Below, one piece after another: positions 14,956 to 23,680 of a stretch of DNA of 64,000 nucleotides; the first letter of the stretch is position 1, and each line of letters begins with the position of its first letter. The stretch is from JAPSGM01 sp963777045. GTDB lineage: Bacteria; Chloroflexota; Limnocylindria; QHBO01. Made by a program: the position numbers and the translations under genes. Under the pieces are notes generated by a model that worked only from the letters and a program-made list of their open reading frames with translations, made no database searches and was not told where the DNA came from. The stretch spans positions 62,001-126,000 of the forward strand of contig CAVZPD010000009.1 in the NCBI GenBank assembly GCA_963777045.1. The letters run 5' to 3'.

Positions 14956-16344
14956 ATGCCCACCACGGATGCCGCCTCTGCGTTTCTCGCCGACCTGCGG
15001 TCCAGCCTCCCCGGGCTGAAGCTGCTCACCGAGGAGATCGACCGCGAGTCGTACCGCGCCGACGAGACCGCTCACTACGTCGCCGGGCTGCCGCTGGCGG
15101 TGGCGCTGCCGGTGAGCACCGAAGAGGTCGCCGCGATCATGCGGCTGGCGACCGAGTACCGCGTCCCGGTGGTCCCGCGCGGCGCGGGGAGCGGCCTCTC
15201 CGGCGGAGCCGCGGGCATCGAGGGCGCCCTGACCATGGCATTCACGCGATTGAACCGGATCCTGGAGATCGATCCCGCCAACCTGGTCGCCGTCGTTCAG
15301 CCCGGCGTCATCAACGCGGAGCTCAAGGACGCGGTGGCGAAGCACGGGCTCTTCTACGCGCCGGACCCGGCGAGCTACGAGATGTGCTCGATCGGCGGCA
15401 ACATCGGCACCAACGCCGGGGGGCTGTGCTGCGTGAAGTACGGCGTGACGCGCGACGCCGTCCTGTCCCTGGAAGTCGTCATGGCCGATGGGCGCATCAT
15501 CCGCACCGGCGGCCGCAACGTGAAGGACGTGGCCGGCTACTCGCTGACGCAGCTCTTCGTCGGCTCGCAGGGAACGCTGGGCCTCGTGACCGAGGCGACG
15601 CTTCGCCTGCGCCCTCAACCGCCACCGAAGGTGACACTGCTCGCCTTCTTCGCGTCGGTGACCGATGCGGGGGAGGCGGTTGCCGCCATCACTGCCGCCG
15701 GCCTGGGCCCGTGCACGCTGGAGCTGATGGACCGCGTCACCATCGGCGCCGTCGACGACTGGCACAACCTGGGCCTGGACCGATCGGCCGCTGCACTCCT
15801 GCTGGTGGAGTCCGACCTTCCCGGCAGCGCCGCGGAGGCCGAGCTGGCGGCCGCCGAGACGGCGTGCAGCAGCGCGGGGGCCACGCAGGTCGTCCGTGCC
15901 GCCGACCCGACGGAGGCCGACTGGCTGCGCCAGGTGCGCCGCCTCGCCTTCCGCGCCATGGAGCGGCTGGGCGTGGCGCGCATGGAGGACGTGGGCGCCC
16001 CACGGTCACGTCTGCCGCAGCTGCTGGCGTCGATCGAGCGGATCGCCGCCGCCCACGACGTTCGTTGCGGCACGTTCGGCCACGCCGGCGACGGGAACCT
16101 GCACCCAACCTTCGTCTGGGATCGCGGCGACGAGGCCGCCGCGCGGCGGGTGCAGGAGGCCTGCGAGGAGCTCTACCGTGCGGCCATCGGGATGGGAGGC
16201 ACGGTCACCGGAGAGCACGGCATCGGTGCTGCGCGCCGTCCCTTCCTGGAGCTGCAGCGCGGCGCGGAAGCGGTGGCCGTGATGCGCTCCATCAAGGCCG
16301 CGCTGGACCCGCTCCAGATCCTCAACCCCGGCAAGGTCGTGTGA
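14956..16344 (+). CDS. FAD-linked 2-hydroxyacid oxidase, glycolate oxidase GlcD type
   Basis: VAO-type flavoprotein of 462 residues. The FAD domain has PRGAGSGLSGG and SIGGNIGTNAGG; the C-terminal domain has the substrate/metal-site signatures HAGDGNLHP and GEHGIG. The length and motifs match the GlcD subunit of glycolate oxidase and related D-lactate dehydrogenases. No glcE or glcF partner is adjacent, so the electron acceptor is unclear and a single-subunit D-2-hydroxyacid dehydrogenase is possible. The nearby glycerate kinase would fit glycolate/glyoxylate use. Confidence 0.85.
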   Translation: MPTTDAASAFLADLRSSLPGLKLLTEEIDRESYRADETAHYVAGLPLAVALPVSTEEVAAIMRLATEYRVPVVPRGAGSGLSGGAAGIEGALTMAFTRLNRILEIDPANLVAVVQPGVINAELKDAVAKHGLFYAPDPASYEMCSIGGNIGTNAGGLCCVKYGVTRDAVLSLEVVMADGRIIRTGGRNVKDVAGYSLTQLFVGSQGTLGLVTEATLRLRPQPPPKVTLLAFFASVTDAGEAVAAITAAGLGPCTLELMDRVTIGAVDDWHNLGLDRSAAALLLVESDLPGSAAEAELAAAETACSSAGATQVVRAADPTEADWLRQVRRLAFRAMERLGVARMEDVGAPRSRLPQLLASIERIAAAHDVRCGTFGHAGDGNLHPTFVWDRGDEAAARRVQEACEELYRAAIGMGGTVTGEHGIGAARRPFLELQRGAEAVAVMRSIKAALDPLQILNPGKVV

Positions 16345-16397
16345 CCCGGCACGCCGCGTGCATCTGACGCAACCGCTTGCTCGGTGGAGGACGGAGG

Positions 16398-17606
16398 GTG
16401 CTCGGAGCGGAATCGGACAGGGGGGCGCGAATACGGCGCGAACGCTGGTGGCGCTCGGCCTTCCTCGTTGTCGCCACCCTGTACGTGACCCTGGCCCTGG
16501 CCGGGCTGCTGCTGCGCTCCTTCGCGGGCTTCGCGCAGATCTTCCTGGTCCTCTTCCTCGCCTGGTTGCTGGCCTTCGTCCTCGCGCCCGTCGTCGACTG
16601 GGTGGCCCGCCGCCGTCGGGTCTCGCGCGGCGTCGCCGTGGGCATGGTCTACGCCGCGGCGCTGCTGGTGGGCGCGTTCCTCCTCTTCTATGCCGTCTCT
16701 GCCACAACCGACTCGGTCGCCGCGTGGACGGCGGAGTTTCCGCTCACGCGCGCCCGGATAGAGGGAACGCTGCTCGAGTGGCAGAACTTCCTGGCATTCG
16801 GGCGCTTCAACCCCGACCTGATCAGCCTCTACCGCGACGTCGAGGACACCGCCACCCGCATCGGCCGCGAGGCGATCGGCGAGGTGCCGTCGGTCACGGT
16901 CACGATCGTCGGCGCGCTGGTGCTGGTCATCGTGCTGAGCCTCTACATGCTCGCCGACCGCGAACGCATCCTCGAGCGCCTGGGTCGGATCGTCCCCTCC
17001 CGCTACCACGACGAGTACCTGATCCTGGAGCGCAGCATCTCCACCGCGTTCGGGGCGTTCCTGAGGGCGCAGGTGCTGCTCGCCGGCGTGCAGGCGGCGC
17101 TGGCCATGGTGGTCGTCGTTGCTGCCGACCTGCCGTACGGCTTCCTGGTCGTGGCGATCTCGACCCTGGTGATGCTGGTCCCGTTCTTCGGGCCGCCGCT
17201 GGCGCTGGTGCCGCCCGTCATCGCCACCCTCATCTTCAACCCGGACATCGTCTGGATCGTCGCGCCGCTGCTCCTGGTGGTGCAGACCGTGCTCGTCAAC
17301 TACCTGCAGCCACGCCTCATGCGCGATGCGCTGGGGATCCATCCCATCCTGGTGCTCGTCGGCCTGCTTGTCGGAGCGCAGGTCGCAGGCGTCTGGGGCG
17401 CACTGTTCGGGATCCCGGTCCTGGCCGTGCTGAATGTCTTCTTCAACTACGCCGTGAACCTGCGCAACATCGAGGATTCGCCCGAGGTCGACACCGACGA
17501 GGTGCTGGCGGCGGTTCGGCGCGAGATGCCGGAGGCCACACACGAAGAGCTGGTGGCACTGGCCGCCGAACGGCTGGAACAGGAGCAGCGGGCGGCCGAA
17601 TCCTGA
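16398..17606 (+). CDS. AI-2E family transporter
   Basis: PF01594-type membrane protein of 402 residues. It has two N-terminal helices, a helical pair near 70-90, a soluble segment about 100-170, and a C-terminal bundle with the typical LVPFFGPPLALVPPVIATLI and GLLVGAQVAGVWGALFGIPV stretches. An acidic tail (VDTDEVLAAVRRE...) is cytosolic. Members export a variety of small molecules or act as ion antiporters, and the original autoinducer-2 role does not apply to all. GTG 16398 is chosen because GGAGG (16386-16390) sits 7 nt upstream; TTG 16377 has no such site. Confidence 0.85.
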   Translation: MLGAESDRGARIRRERWWRSAFLVVATLYVTLALAGLLLRSFAGFAQIFLVLFLAWLLAFVLAPVVDWVARRRRVSRGVAVGMVYAAALLVGAFLLFYAVSATTDSVAAWTAEFPLTRARIEGTLLEWQNFLAFGRFNPDLISLYRDVEDTATRIGREAIGEVPSVTVTIVGALVLVIVLSLYMLADRERILERLGRIVPSRYHDEYLILERSISTAFGAFLRAQVLLAGVQAALAMVVVVAADLPYGFLVVAISTLVMLVPFFGPPLALVPPVIATLIFNPDIVWIVAPLLLVVQTVLVNYLQPRLMRDALGIHPILVLVGLLVGAQVAGVWGALFGIPVLAVLNVFFNYAVNLRNIEDSPEVDTDEVLAAVRREMPEATHEELVALAAERLEQEQRAAES

Positions 17607-17644
17607 CGGGCGAAGCGGTAGCGTGACGCATCCGAAATACGGAC

Positions 17645-17676
17645 GAGCCGGCCCACGCGAGAGCCCGGGCCGGCTC
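17645..17676. terminator. Strong hairpin downstream of the AI-2E transporter gene
   Basis: GAGCCGGCCC (17645-17654) and GGGCCGGCTC (17667-17676) form a perfect 10-bp stem with a 12-nt loop. A short T/C run follows but no clear T-tract. It sits between convergent units and could end transcription in both directions. Confidence 0.55.
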
Positions 17677-17732
17677 GCGTTCCCCCCGTACCGTGGAACT
17701 GTTGGGCAGTATCCTCCTCGATGACCGGAGGG

Positions 17733-17993
17733 TCAAGGATCGCATGACCGCACCGCCCCGACGTCCCGTCGCGCCCCAGGTGTTCGCGTCCAACCGTGCA
17801 GGACGATCTCGGAACCTCCTGAAGCCTCGCCGTCCAGGAGCGAGAGGAGCTCGGCGGGATCGTCGTCGCCCGGAGGATGGGGGATGACCTTGAGGACGCG
17901 TCGGGACACGCCCGTGGCGTCCAGCTGCGCGAGCAGCCAGCGGACCTCGCTCAGCTCGGAAGGCGCAACGTCATGGATCGCGACGATGAGCAC
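17733..17993 (-). pseudogene. N-terminal remnant of a DUF2334/polysaccharide-deacetylase-like gene
   Basis: The 86-codon ORF starts at GTG 17993 and reads MLIVAIHDVAPS, then EVRWLLAQLDATGV and EIVLHGWTR, the order expected for the first third of DUF2334 proteins (HDxxP and LHGxxH regions). It stops after a non-homologous tail, and only about 100 bp separate it from the next gene, so roughly two thirds of the domain is missing. The final His of LHGxxH is already Arg. A TACACT hexamer (18003-18008, minus strand) lies 9 nt upstream of the start, so the promoter may still work. Confidence 0.5.
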
Positions 17994-18002
17994 CGCCGCG
18001 AA

Positions 18003-18008
18003 AGTGTA
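18003..18008 (-). promoter_or_regulatory. Putative -10 element TACACT upstream of the DUF2334 remnant
   Basis: On the minus strand it ends 9 nt before GTG 17993, matching the leaderless spacing seen elsewhere in the window. Confidence 0.35.
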
Positions 18009-18023
18009 CGAGAGGGTCGCTGC

Positions 18024-18043
18024 CTGCCGGTACGTGCCGGCAG
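18024..18043 (-). terminator. Hairpin just after the bL25 stop
   Basis: CTGCCGG/CCGGCAG with a 6-nt loop begins 6 nt beyond the rplY stop on the minus strand. No U-tract follows. It could be a terminator or an mRNA end-protecting stem. Confidence 0.4.
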
Positions 18044-18048
18044 CGGGA

Positions 18049-18750
18049 TCAGCTGGACTCGCCGCTCTCCGTGGTCTCCGAACCCTCGCCCTCGGCACCG
18101 GCCTCGCCGCCCTCGGCAGCCTCCGCTGCCTCCGCGGCGGCCTCGCCGGCCTCGCCCTCCAGCTCCTCGACGGCGACCGTCTCCGGCTCGACCTCGACGC
18201 GTGGCGGCATCACCTTGGCGACCAGCTCATCGGCCTCGTTGAGGATGGTGAAGTTGCCGGCGACGACCAGGTCACGGACCAGGATGGCCGCATCCAGGTC
18301 GACGAGCGAGGTGACGTCGACGGTGAACTCGTGGGGCATGTCGGACGGCAGCGCCTTCACCTTGAGGTGGTCGAGCGAGGTGAAGAGCGATCCGCCGCTG
18401 GCCTCGACGCCCGGCGCGGTGCCCTCGAAGTTGATGGGCACATCCGCCTGCATCTCGAGCGTCAGGTCGGGGGCGAAGAAGTCGACGTGGACGGCGCGGC
18501 CGGTCAGCGGGTTGCGCTGGACGCTCTTGATCACGACGCTGGTCGGGCGGCCGCCGTCGACCGAGATCTTGAAGATGGTGGTCCGGCCCGCCTCGCGGTA
18601 GAGGGTCTCGAAGGCCTTCGCCTCCAGCTGGACCGGGACCGAGCCCGCCGTCTTGCCGAACACGACGCCGGGCACGATGCCGCCGGCACGGAGGCGCTTG
18701 GTCTGCTTGCCCGACGCGGTGCGCGCGTCGACGGCGATCTGCAAGTCCAT
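18049..18750 (-). CDS. rplY: Ribosomal protein bL25 (CTC form)
   Basis: The 233-residue protein matches the long TL5/CTC form of bL25, which binds 5S rRNA. The N-terminal domain (residues 1-95) carries RLRAGGIVPGVVFGK and VIKSVQRNPLTGRAVHVDFF; the C-terminal beta domain runs to about 190. The last 45 residues are an acidic Glu/Ala/Gly tail, common in high-GC lineages. ATG 18750 is chosen because the homologous region starts there; an upstream in-frame extension is not conserved in character. Confidence 0.93.
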   Translation of the reverse strand: MDLQIAVDARTASGKQTKRLRAGGIVPGVVFGKTAGSVPVQLEAKAFETLYREAGRTTIFKISVDGGRPTSVVIKSVQRNPLTGRAVHVDFFAPDLTLEMQADVPINFEGTAPGVEASGGSLFTSLDHLKVKALPSDMPHEFTVDVTSLVDLDAAILVRDLVVAGNFTILNEADELVAKVMPPRVEVEPETVAVEELEGEAGEAAAEAAEAAEGGEAGAEGEGSETTESGESS

Positions 18751-18874
18751 CAGGTGGGTCCGATCCTCTTCGAAGGGAGCGTTCCGGGCATGGCCGGACG
18801 CCATTTGGCACGTTGTTGCGCGAGGCCGGATGGTACCAGCGAGGGGCTCGCGGGGCAAGGCGGCGCGATCGGGC

Positions 18875-18880
18875 TATCAT
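18875..18880 (+). promoter_or_regulatory. Putative -10 element TATCAT for the two-component operon
   Basis: It ends 9 nt before ATG 18890 with no Shine-Dalgarno between, consistent with a leaderless mRNA. Confidence 0.45.
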
Positions 18881-18889
18881 CGTGAGCCG

Positions 18890-19585
18890 ATGGCCAGCCA
18901 CATCATGATCGTCGAGGACGAGCCCGCCGTCGCCCGCGGGGTGCAGGTGGCCCTCGAGCGAGAGGGCCACGCTGTGACCGTCGTGCCTACCGGCGAGGCG
19001 GCGCTCTCGAGCTTCTCCGACATCGCCCCCGACCTGGTTGTGCTCGACGTGCGCCTCCCAGGCATCGACGGATTCGAGGTCTGCCGCCAGCTCAGACGCG
19101 AGTCGCGTGCACCGATCCTGTTCCTCACCGCGCGCGCGGACGAGGTCGACAAGGTCGTGGGCCTGGAGATCGGCGCCGACGACTACCTCGTCAAGCCATT
19201 CAGCGTCCGCGAGCTGGCCAGCCGGGTCAAGGCGCTGCTGCGACGCGCCTACGGGGAGCTGGCCGACACGCAGGCCGGGCGCACCATCCGCCGCGGGGAC
19301 CTGGTGATCGACCTGGAGCGCCGGCGCGTGACCCGCGGTGGCGAGCGGATCGCGCTCACCACCACCGAGTTCGACCTGCTGCGCCACCTCGCCGCCCGCC
19401 CGGGACGCGTCTACACCCGCACCCAGCTCCTGGAGCTGGTCCGCGACTACGAGGCCCTGGAGGCCGATGAGCGGACCATCAACGTCCACGTCAGCCACAT
19501 CCGCGAGAAGATCGAGCCCGATCCCGCCCAGCCGCGCTACATCAGGACGGTGAGAGGGGTCGGCTATGCGTTCGCCGAGGACTAG
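18890..19585 (+). CDS. OmpR/PhoB-family response regulator
   Basis: Response regulator of 231 residues. The receiver domain has the acidic pair in IVEDEP, phospho-acceptor Asp53 (VVLDVRLPG), a Thr in FLTARAD and Lys102 (VKPF). The C-terminal winged helix starts near 130 and ends with ERTINVHVSHIREKIE and YIRTVRGVGYAF, typical of OmpR/PhoB. The downstream histidine kinase gene starts inside its 3' end (20-bp overlap), so they form a cognate pair. The HtrA protease gene follows the kinase, so envelope stress is a possible signal, by inference. Confidence 0.95.
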   Translation: MASHIMIVEDEPAVARGVQVALEREGHAVTVVPTGEAALSSFSDIAPDLVVLDVRLPGIDGFEVCRQLRRESRAPILFLTARADEVDKVVGLEIGADDYLVKPFSVRELASRVKALLRRAYGELADTQAGRTIRRGDLVIDLERRRVTRGGERIALTTTEFDLLRHLAARPGRVYTRTQLLELVRDYEALEADERTINVHVSHIREKIEPDPAQPRYIRTVRGVGYAFAED

Positions 19586-21077
19586 GTCGCTGCTGGGTCC
19601 CTTCGCGGATGCGCGCGTGATGTTCAAGCGGCTCAACGTTCGACTGGTCCTCGTGCTGGCCAGCGTCGCCGCCTTGGCGCTCCTCATCTCCGGCGTGGCG
19701 CTCGCACGCATCCTCCCCGGGTACTTCCTCGACCAGGCCGAGCGACGCGCGGAGGCCGCCGCCCGCTCCACGCCCTTCCTGGTCCGCGTCCAGGCCGAGG
19801 CGCTGGCCGAGCTTCGGCCTGCCACCCTCCTGACGCCGGAGCTGCGTAACACCCAGGTCATCTTCCCGGCGGCTGACTTCGCAGCCAACAACCTGGCGCA
19901 GGGGACCGTCGAAATCACGTACGAGGACGGATCGCTCGCGGCACGAGCAGCGCCCAGCCGTGAGACGGATGCCACGCTCCGGGCGCAGGGCCTGCGGCCC
20001 GATCCGGAGGTCCGGGAGCAAGTGATCCCGGACGTCCCGCTGACGATCTCGCTCGGCACGTCGATTCCGCTGACCTACCGCGTGCACGACGTCTACACCA
20101 ACCGCGTCAGCACGCTGGACCGGGTCAACGGCACGCTGGTCGGCGCCGGCTTGACGGCCCTCGCCGTCTCGCTCGTCATCGGCATCTTCGCGGCACGCCG
20201 CCTGACCGGCCCGCTGGCGCGGCTGCGTCGCGTATCGAGCCGCTTCGCCGGCGGTGAGCTGGACGTGCGCTCGCCGACCTTCGACATCCTCGAAGTGGAC
20301 GAGCTGGGATCCTCCTTCAACCTCATGGCCGATCAGCTCTCCGAGTCGCTCCGCCTGCTGCAGGCCGATCGCGACCGCCTGCGCGAATTCGTGGCCGACG
20401 TCTCGCACGAGCTGCGCACGCCCATCGCGGCGCTGCGCACCTTCAACGAGCTACAGCGCGCCACGGAGCTCGACGACGAGCAGCGCGAGGAGTTCCTGGA
20501 CCGATCCACCCAGCAGATCAACCGGCTGGAGTGGATGAGCAACAACCTGCTCGACCTGTCGCGGATCGATGCGGGGATCTTCCCGCTCGACGTGCACTGG
20601 GGCGACCTGCGCGACCCCGTACGGGCCGTCGTCGAAGCGTACGCGGAGCAGGCCGATGCACGCGGCATCTCGCTCGGCTTCGAGGTCCCGGCGGAGCCCG
20701 TCATGCTCAGTTTCGACCGCGAGCGGATCGTCCAGCTGCTCTCCAACCTGGTCGGCAACGCCCTGAAGTTCACCCCCAGCGGCGGCGAGGTGGTGGCAGA
20801 GCTGGTTGGCCGGCCCGAGGAGGCGATCGTCGAAGTGCGCGACTCCGGTCCCGGCATCCCGGAGGCCGACCTGCCGCTCGTCTTCGACCGCTTCTTCCGG
20901 GGCACGAACGTGGGGGAGGCGCGCGCATCCGGCAGCGGGCTGGGGCTGGCGATCGCGCGGTCGATCGTGGAGATGCACGGCGGCACGATCTCGGTCAGCA
21001 GCGTGCTGGGTGAGGGGGCAACCTTCACCACCCGGCTGCCGCGCCCAGCGGAGCCGGTGAGCGGGCAAGGTCAATGA
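19566..21077 (+). CDS. Membrane sensor histidine kinase
   Basis: Sensor kinase of 503 residues. A first membrane helix (about 25-47), an extracytoplasmic domain of roughly 130 residues and a second helix (about 190-215) lead into HAMP, then HisKA with DVSHELRTP (phospho-acceptor His281), and HATPase with LVGNALKFTP (N box), DSGPGIP (G1), FDRFFRG (F box) and GSGLGLAIA (G2). All catalytic boxes are intact. The extracytoplasmic domain has no recognised fold. It is the partner of the overlapping response regulator. Confidence 0.94.
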   Translation: MRSPRTRSLLGPFADARVMFKRLNVRLVLVLASVAALALLISGVALARILPGYFLDQAERRAEAAARSTPFLVRVQAEALAELRPATLLTPELRNTQVIFPAADFAANNLAQGTVEITYEDGSLAARAAPSRETDATLRAQGLRPDPEVREQVIPDVPLTISLGTSIPLTYRVHDVYTNRVSTLDRVNGTLVGAGLTALAVSLVIGIFAARRLTGPLARLRRVSSRFAGGELDVRSPTFDILEVDELGSSFNLMADQLSESLRLLQADRDRLREFVADVSHELRTPIAALRTFNELQRATELDDEQREEFLDRSTQQINRLEWMSNNLLDLSRIDAGIFPLDVHWGDLRDPVRAVVEAYAEQADARGISLGFEVPAEPVMLSFDRERIVQLLSNLVGNALKFTPSGGEVVAELVGRPEEAIVEVRDSGPGIPEADLPLVFDRFFRGTNVGEARASGSGLGLAIARSIVEMHGGTISVSSVLGEGATFTTRLPRPAEPVSGQGQ

Positions 21078-21162
21078 AACTTCACACGACCGCAGGGCTG
21101 CACGCAACAGCCATCCCGCACCATGAGCAGCCAACGCGACCCGCAGAACAGGACGAGACACG

Positions 21163-22452
21163 GTGATTCCCGAAGACGACCGCAACCCGCAACTTCCCGC
21201 CGACGAGACGCAGCCCGTGGAGGTCAGACGTTACGGACCTCCGCCGAGCCATACCGCGCGGCAGGGATCGTGGGCCTCGGATGCCTCCTGGTCCAACCGG
21301 CCGCCGGTGGCCGCGCCCCCGCCCCAGCGCCGCGGTCCGACCGCCGGCCCCATCGTCGCGCTTGCCGTCGTGGCGGGCATCGTCTCCGGCGGGCTCTCCG
21401 CCGCAGCGGTCACCAACCTGATGGGTCCCGGTACCGTCGTTCCGGCCGGTGGCGGCCAGGCGTCGACGGGGACGAACGTCAGCAGCGTCACCGTCGACGA
21501 GTCGTCGGCCGTCATCACCGCGGCGTCCAAGGCGATGCCGGGCGTCGTCAAGATCGCCTCCACCAGCGACGGCGTCTTCGGTGGCCAGAGCGGCATCGGC
21601 TCGGGATTCATCTTCGACTCGAACGGCTGGATCCTGACGAACCGCCACGTGGTTGAAGGTGCCACGCAGCTCACCGTGCTCTTCAACGATACGTCGCAAC
21701 TGCCCGGAACCGTCTACGGCGTGGATACGCTCACCGACCTGGCCATCGTCAAGGTCGATGCGACCGGCCTTCCCACCATCCCGCTCGGCGACAGCAGGGC
21801 CCTCAAGCTCGGCCAGCTGGCGATCGCCATCGGCAACCCGCTGGGTGAGTTCGAGAACACCGTGACGACCGGCGTCGTCTCGGGCCTCGGGCGCCAGATC
21901 GTGGCGGGCAACAGCAGCCAGACCAGCTCCGAGCAGCTCAACAACCTGATCCAGACCGATGCTGCCATCAACCCTGGCAACTCGGGCGGTCCGCTGCTCG
22001 ACAGCGCGGGCCAGGTGATCGGCATCAACACCGCCGTGAACCAGGATGCGCAGGGGATCGGCTTCGCCATCCCGATCGACATCGCAAAGCCGATCATGCG
22101 CGAGGCCCTCGACGGGAAGCAGCTCGAGCGACCGTGGATCGGCGTCTACTACACGCTGATCACCAAGCAGCTCGCCAGTGAGCAGAACCTCGACGTCGAC
22201 CAGGGCGCGCTGATCAGCTCCACGAGCTCCGACGTGCCGGCGGTCTTCCCGAACAGCCCGGCCGAGAAGGCGGGCCTGAGGTCAGGGGACATCGTCACGG
22301 CCATTGACGGCGTGCCGGTCACCGCCGACCAGGACCTTTCGGAGGCGATGCTGATGCACGCGCCGGGCGATGCCATCACGCTGACCATCCTGCGCTCCGG
22401 GCGTCAGATGGAGATCGACGTCACGCTGGGCGTCCTGCCCGCGCAGAACTAG
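21163..22452 (+). CDS. HtrA/DegP-like membrane-anchored serine protease
   Basis: S1C protease of 429 residues. A cytoplasmic Pro-rich N-terminus (1-60), a single membrane segment (about 64-88, IVALAVVAGIVSGGLSAAAV) and a linker precede the trypsin-like domain with catalytic His162 (NRHVVEG), Asp192 (TDLAIVK) and Ser274 (NPGNSGGPL). One PDZ domain covers about 330-425. The start is GTG. It would degrade misfolded proteins outside the membrane. Its position directly after a two-component system suggests shared regulation, although there are 85 bp between the genes. Confidence 0.93.
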   Translation: MIPEDDRNPQLPADETQPVEVRRYGPPPSHTARQGSWASDASWSNRPPVAAPPPQRRGPTAGPIVALAVVAGIVSGGLSAAAVTNLMGPGTVVPAGGGQASTGTNVSSVTVDESSAVITAASKAMPGVVKIASTSDGVFGGQSGIGSGFIFDSNGWILTNRHVVEGATQLTVLFNDTSQLPGTVYGVDTLTDLAIVKVDATGLPTIPLGDSRALKLGQLAIAIGNPLGEFENTVTTGVVSGLGRQIVAGNSSQTSSEQLNNLIQTDAAINPGNSGGPLLDSAGQVIGINTAVNQDAQGIGFAIPIDIAKPIMREALDGKQLERPWIGVYYTLITKQLASEQNLDVDQGALISSTSSDVPAVFPNSPAEKAGLRSGDIVTAIDGVPVTADQDLSEAMLMHAPGDAITLTILRSGRQMEIDVTLGVLPAQN

Positions 22453-22832
22453 CCGCTGCTCTCCGGCGTCTCCACCCCGGAGCGCCGGAGCGCCACCTCG
22501 ACCGTCTCGAAGGCCCCGGGCAGCGGGGCCTTCGGCTTGCGGACGCGGATCTCCAGCGAGGCGACCCCGCAGGTGGCCATCACGGCATCAGCGATCGCTC
22601 CGGCAAGTGCCTCGAGCAGCCGGAACGACTCTCCCTCGACGATGCCCGCAACCGTCGAGAAGATCTCTGCGTAGTTGACCGTGTCGGCCAGCTCGTCGGT
22701 CGCCGCCGGCCGCGAGAGGTCCAGGAGGAGCTCCACGTCGACCTCGATCGGCTGCGGCTCCAGGCGCTCCTCCAGCGTCACGCCATGGCGTCCCAGGAAG
22801 CGCATGCCACGTAGCGTGATGCGATCGCTCAC
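22449..22832 (-). CDS. folB: Dihydroneopterin aldolase
   Basis: FolB of 127 residues, normal length. It starts SDRITLRGMRFLGRHGV and has the catalytic-region features of the family, including NYAEIFSTV and the conserved EALAGAIADAV and VRKPKAPLPG stretches. It converts dihydroneopterin to 6-hydroxymethyl-dihydropterin plus glycolaldehyde in folate synthesis. The GTG start overlaps the folP stop (GTGA). It is the last gene of the fol operon; no folK is found nearby. Confidence 0.93.
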   Translation of the reverse strand: MSDRITLRGMRFLGRHGVTLEERLEPQPIEVDVELLLDLSRPAATDELADTVNYAEIFSTVAGIVEGESFRLLEALAGAIADAVMATCGVASLEIRVRKPKAPLPGAFETVEVALRRSGVETPESSG

Positions 22833-23680
22833 GAGTGCCACCGCACGATGCCGTCGGCGACGCGCGCGGTGCGGACCATCGGCTCCACGTCGTGCACGCG
22901 CACGATGTCGGCACCCTGCGCGATGGCGAGCGCCACCGTCGCCGCCGTCCCCTCCATCCGCTGGGTCGGCGGTGCGCCGTCGAGCAGCTCGCCGATGAAG
23001 CGCTTGCGCGAGGTCCCGACCAGGACGGGCAGGTGGTCGAGCGCGGCCTTCAGCTCGTCCAGCCGATGCAGCAGCTCGACCGACTGAGCCGGTGTCTTCC
23101 CGAAGCCGATGCCGGGGTCGACGACCACCCGCTCGCGCGACACGCCTGCTTCGAGCGCTCGCGCGACGGATTCGCGAAGCCAGGCCACCACCTCGTCGAA
23201 GACGCTGCCCGCGCTCTCCGCCCGCTCCCGGTTGTGCATCAGGACCAGGTATGCGCCAGCCTCGCTGGCCGCCGTGATGGTGGCCGGATCCGCCCGCCCG
23301 CCCCATACGTCGTTGACGATCGCGGCGCCCGCCGCCAGCGCCTGGCGCGCCACGCTGCCCCGCGAGGTATCGATGCTGATCAGCGCCTTCGGGAAAGCCT
23401 CGTGCAGCGCGCGCACGACGGGAACCGCCAGCGCCGCCTCCGCCTCCGGCGTCGGACGTGGGTGCTCGCCGTAGAACTGCGCGGGCCGGGTCGACTCGGC
23501 TCCCACGTCCAGGATGTCGGCGCCTGCCGTCAGGAAGGCTGCCGCCTGCCGCACCGCGGCGCCGACCACCTCATCGAGCGTGGCTCCCTGCGGAGCGAGC
23601 CCGTCGCCGCTGAAGGAGTCGGGCGTCAGGTTGATGATCCCCATGACGTAGGTTCGCTCGCCCCAGTGCAGCTCCGTCAC
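22829..23680 (-). CDS. folP: Dihydropteroate synthase
   Basis: TIM-barrel enzyme of 283 residues. Signatures are MGIINLTPDSFSGDG (pterin/phosphate site), DVGAESTRP, VNDVWGG, DPGIGFGKT and VGTSRKRFIG. It condenses 6-hydroxymethyl-dihydropterin pyrophosphate with p-aminobenzoate and is the sulfonamide target. The GTG start at 23680 overlaps the folC TGA, and its own stop overlaps the folB GTG, so three folate genes are chained by GTGA junctions. Confidence 0.95.
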   Translation of the reverse strand: MTELHWGERTYVMGIINLTPDSFSGDGLAPQGATLDEVVGAAVRQAAAFLTAGADILDVGAESTRPAQFYGEHPRPTPEAEAALAVPVVRALHEAFPKALISIDTSRGSVARQALAAGAAIVNDVWGGRADPATITAASEAGAYLVLMHNRERAESAGSVFDEVVAWLRESVARALEAGVSRERVVVDPGIGFGKTPAQSVELLHRLDELKAALDHLPVLVGTSRKRFIGELLDGAPPTQRMEGTAATVALAIAQGADIVRVHDVEPMVRTARVADGIVRWHS

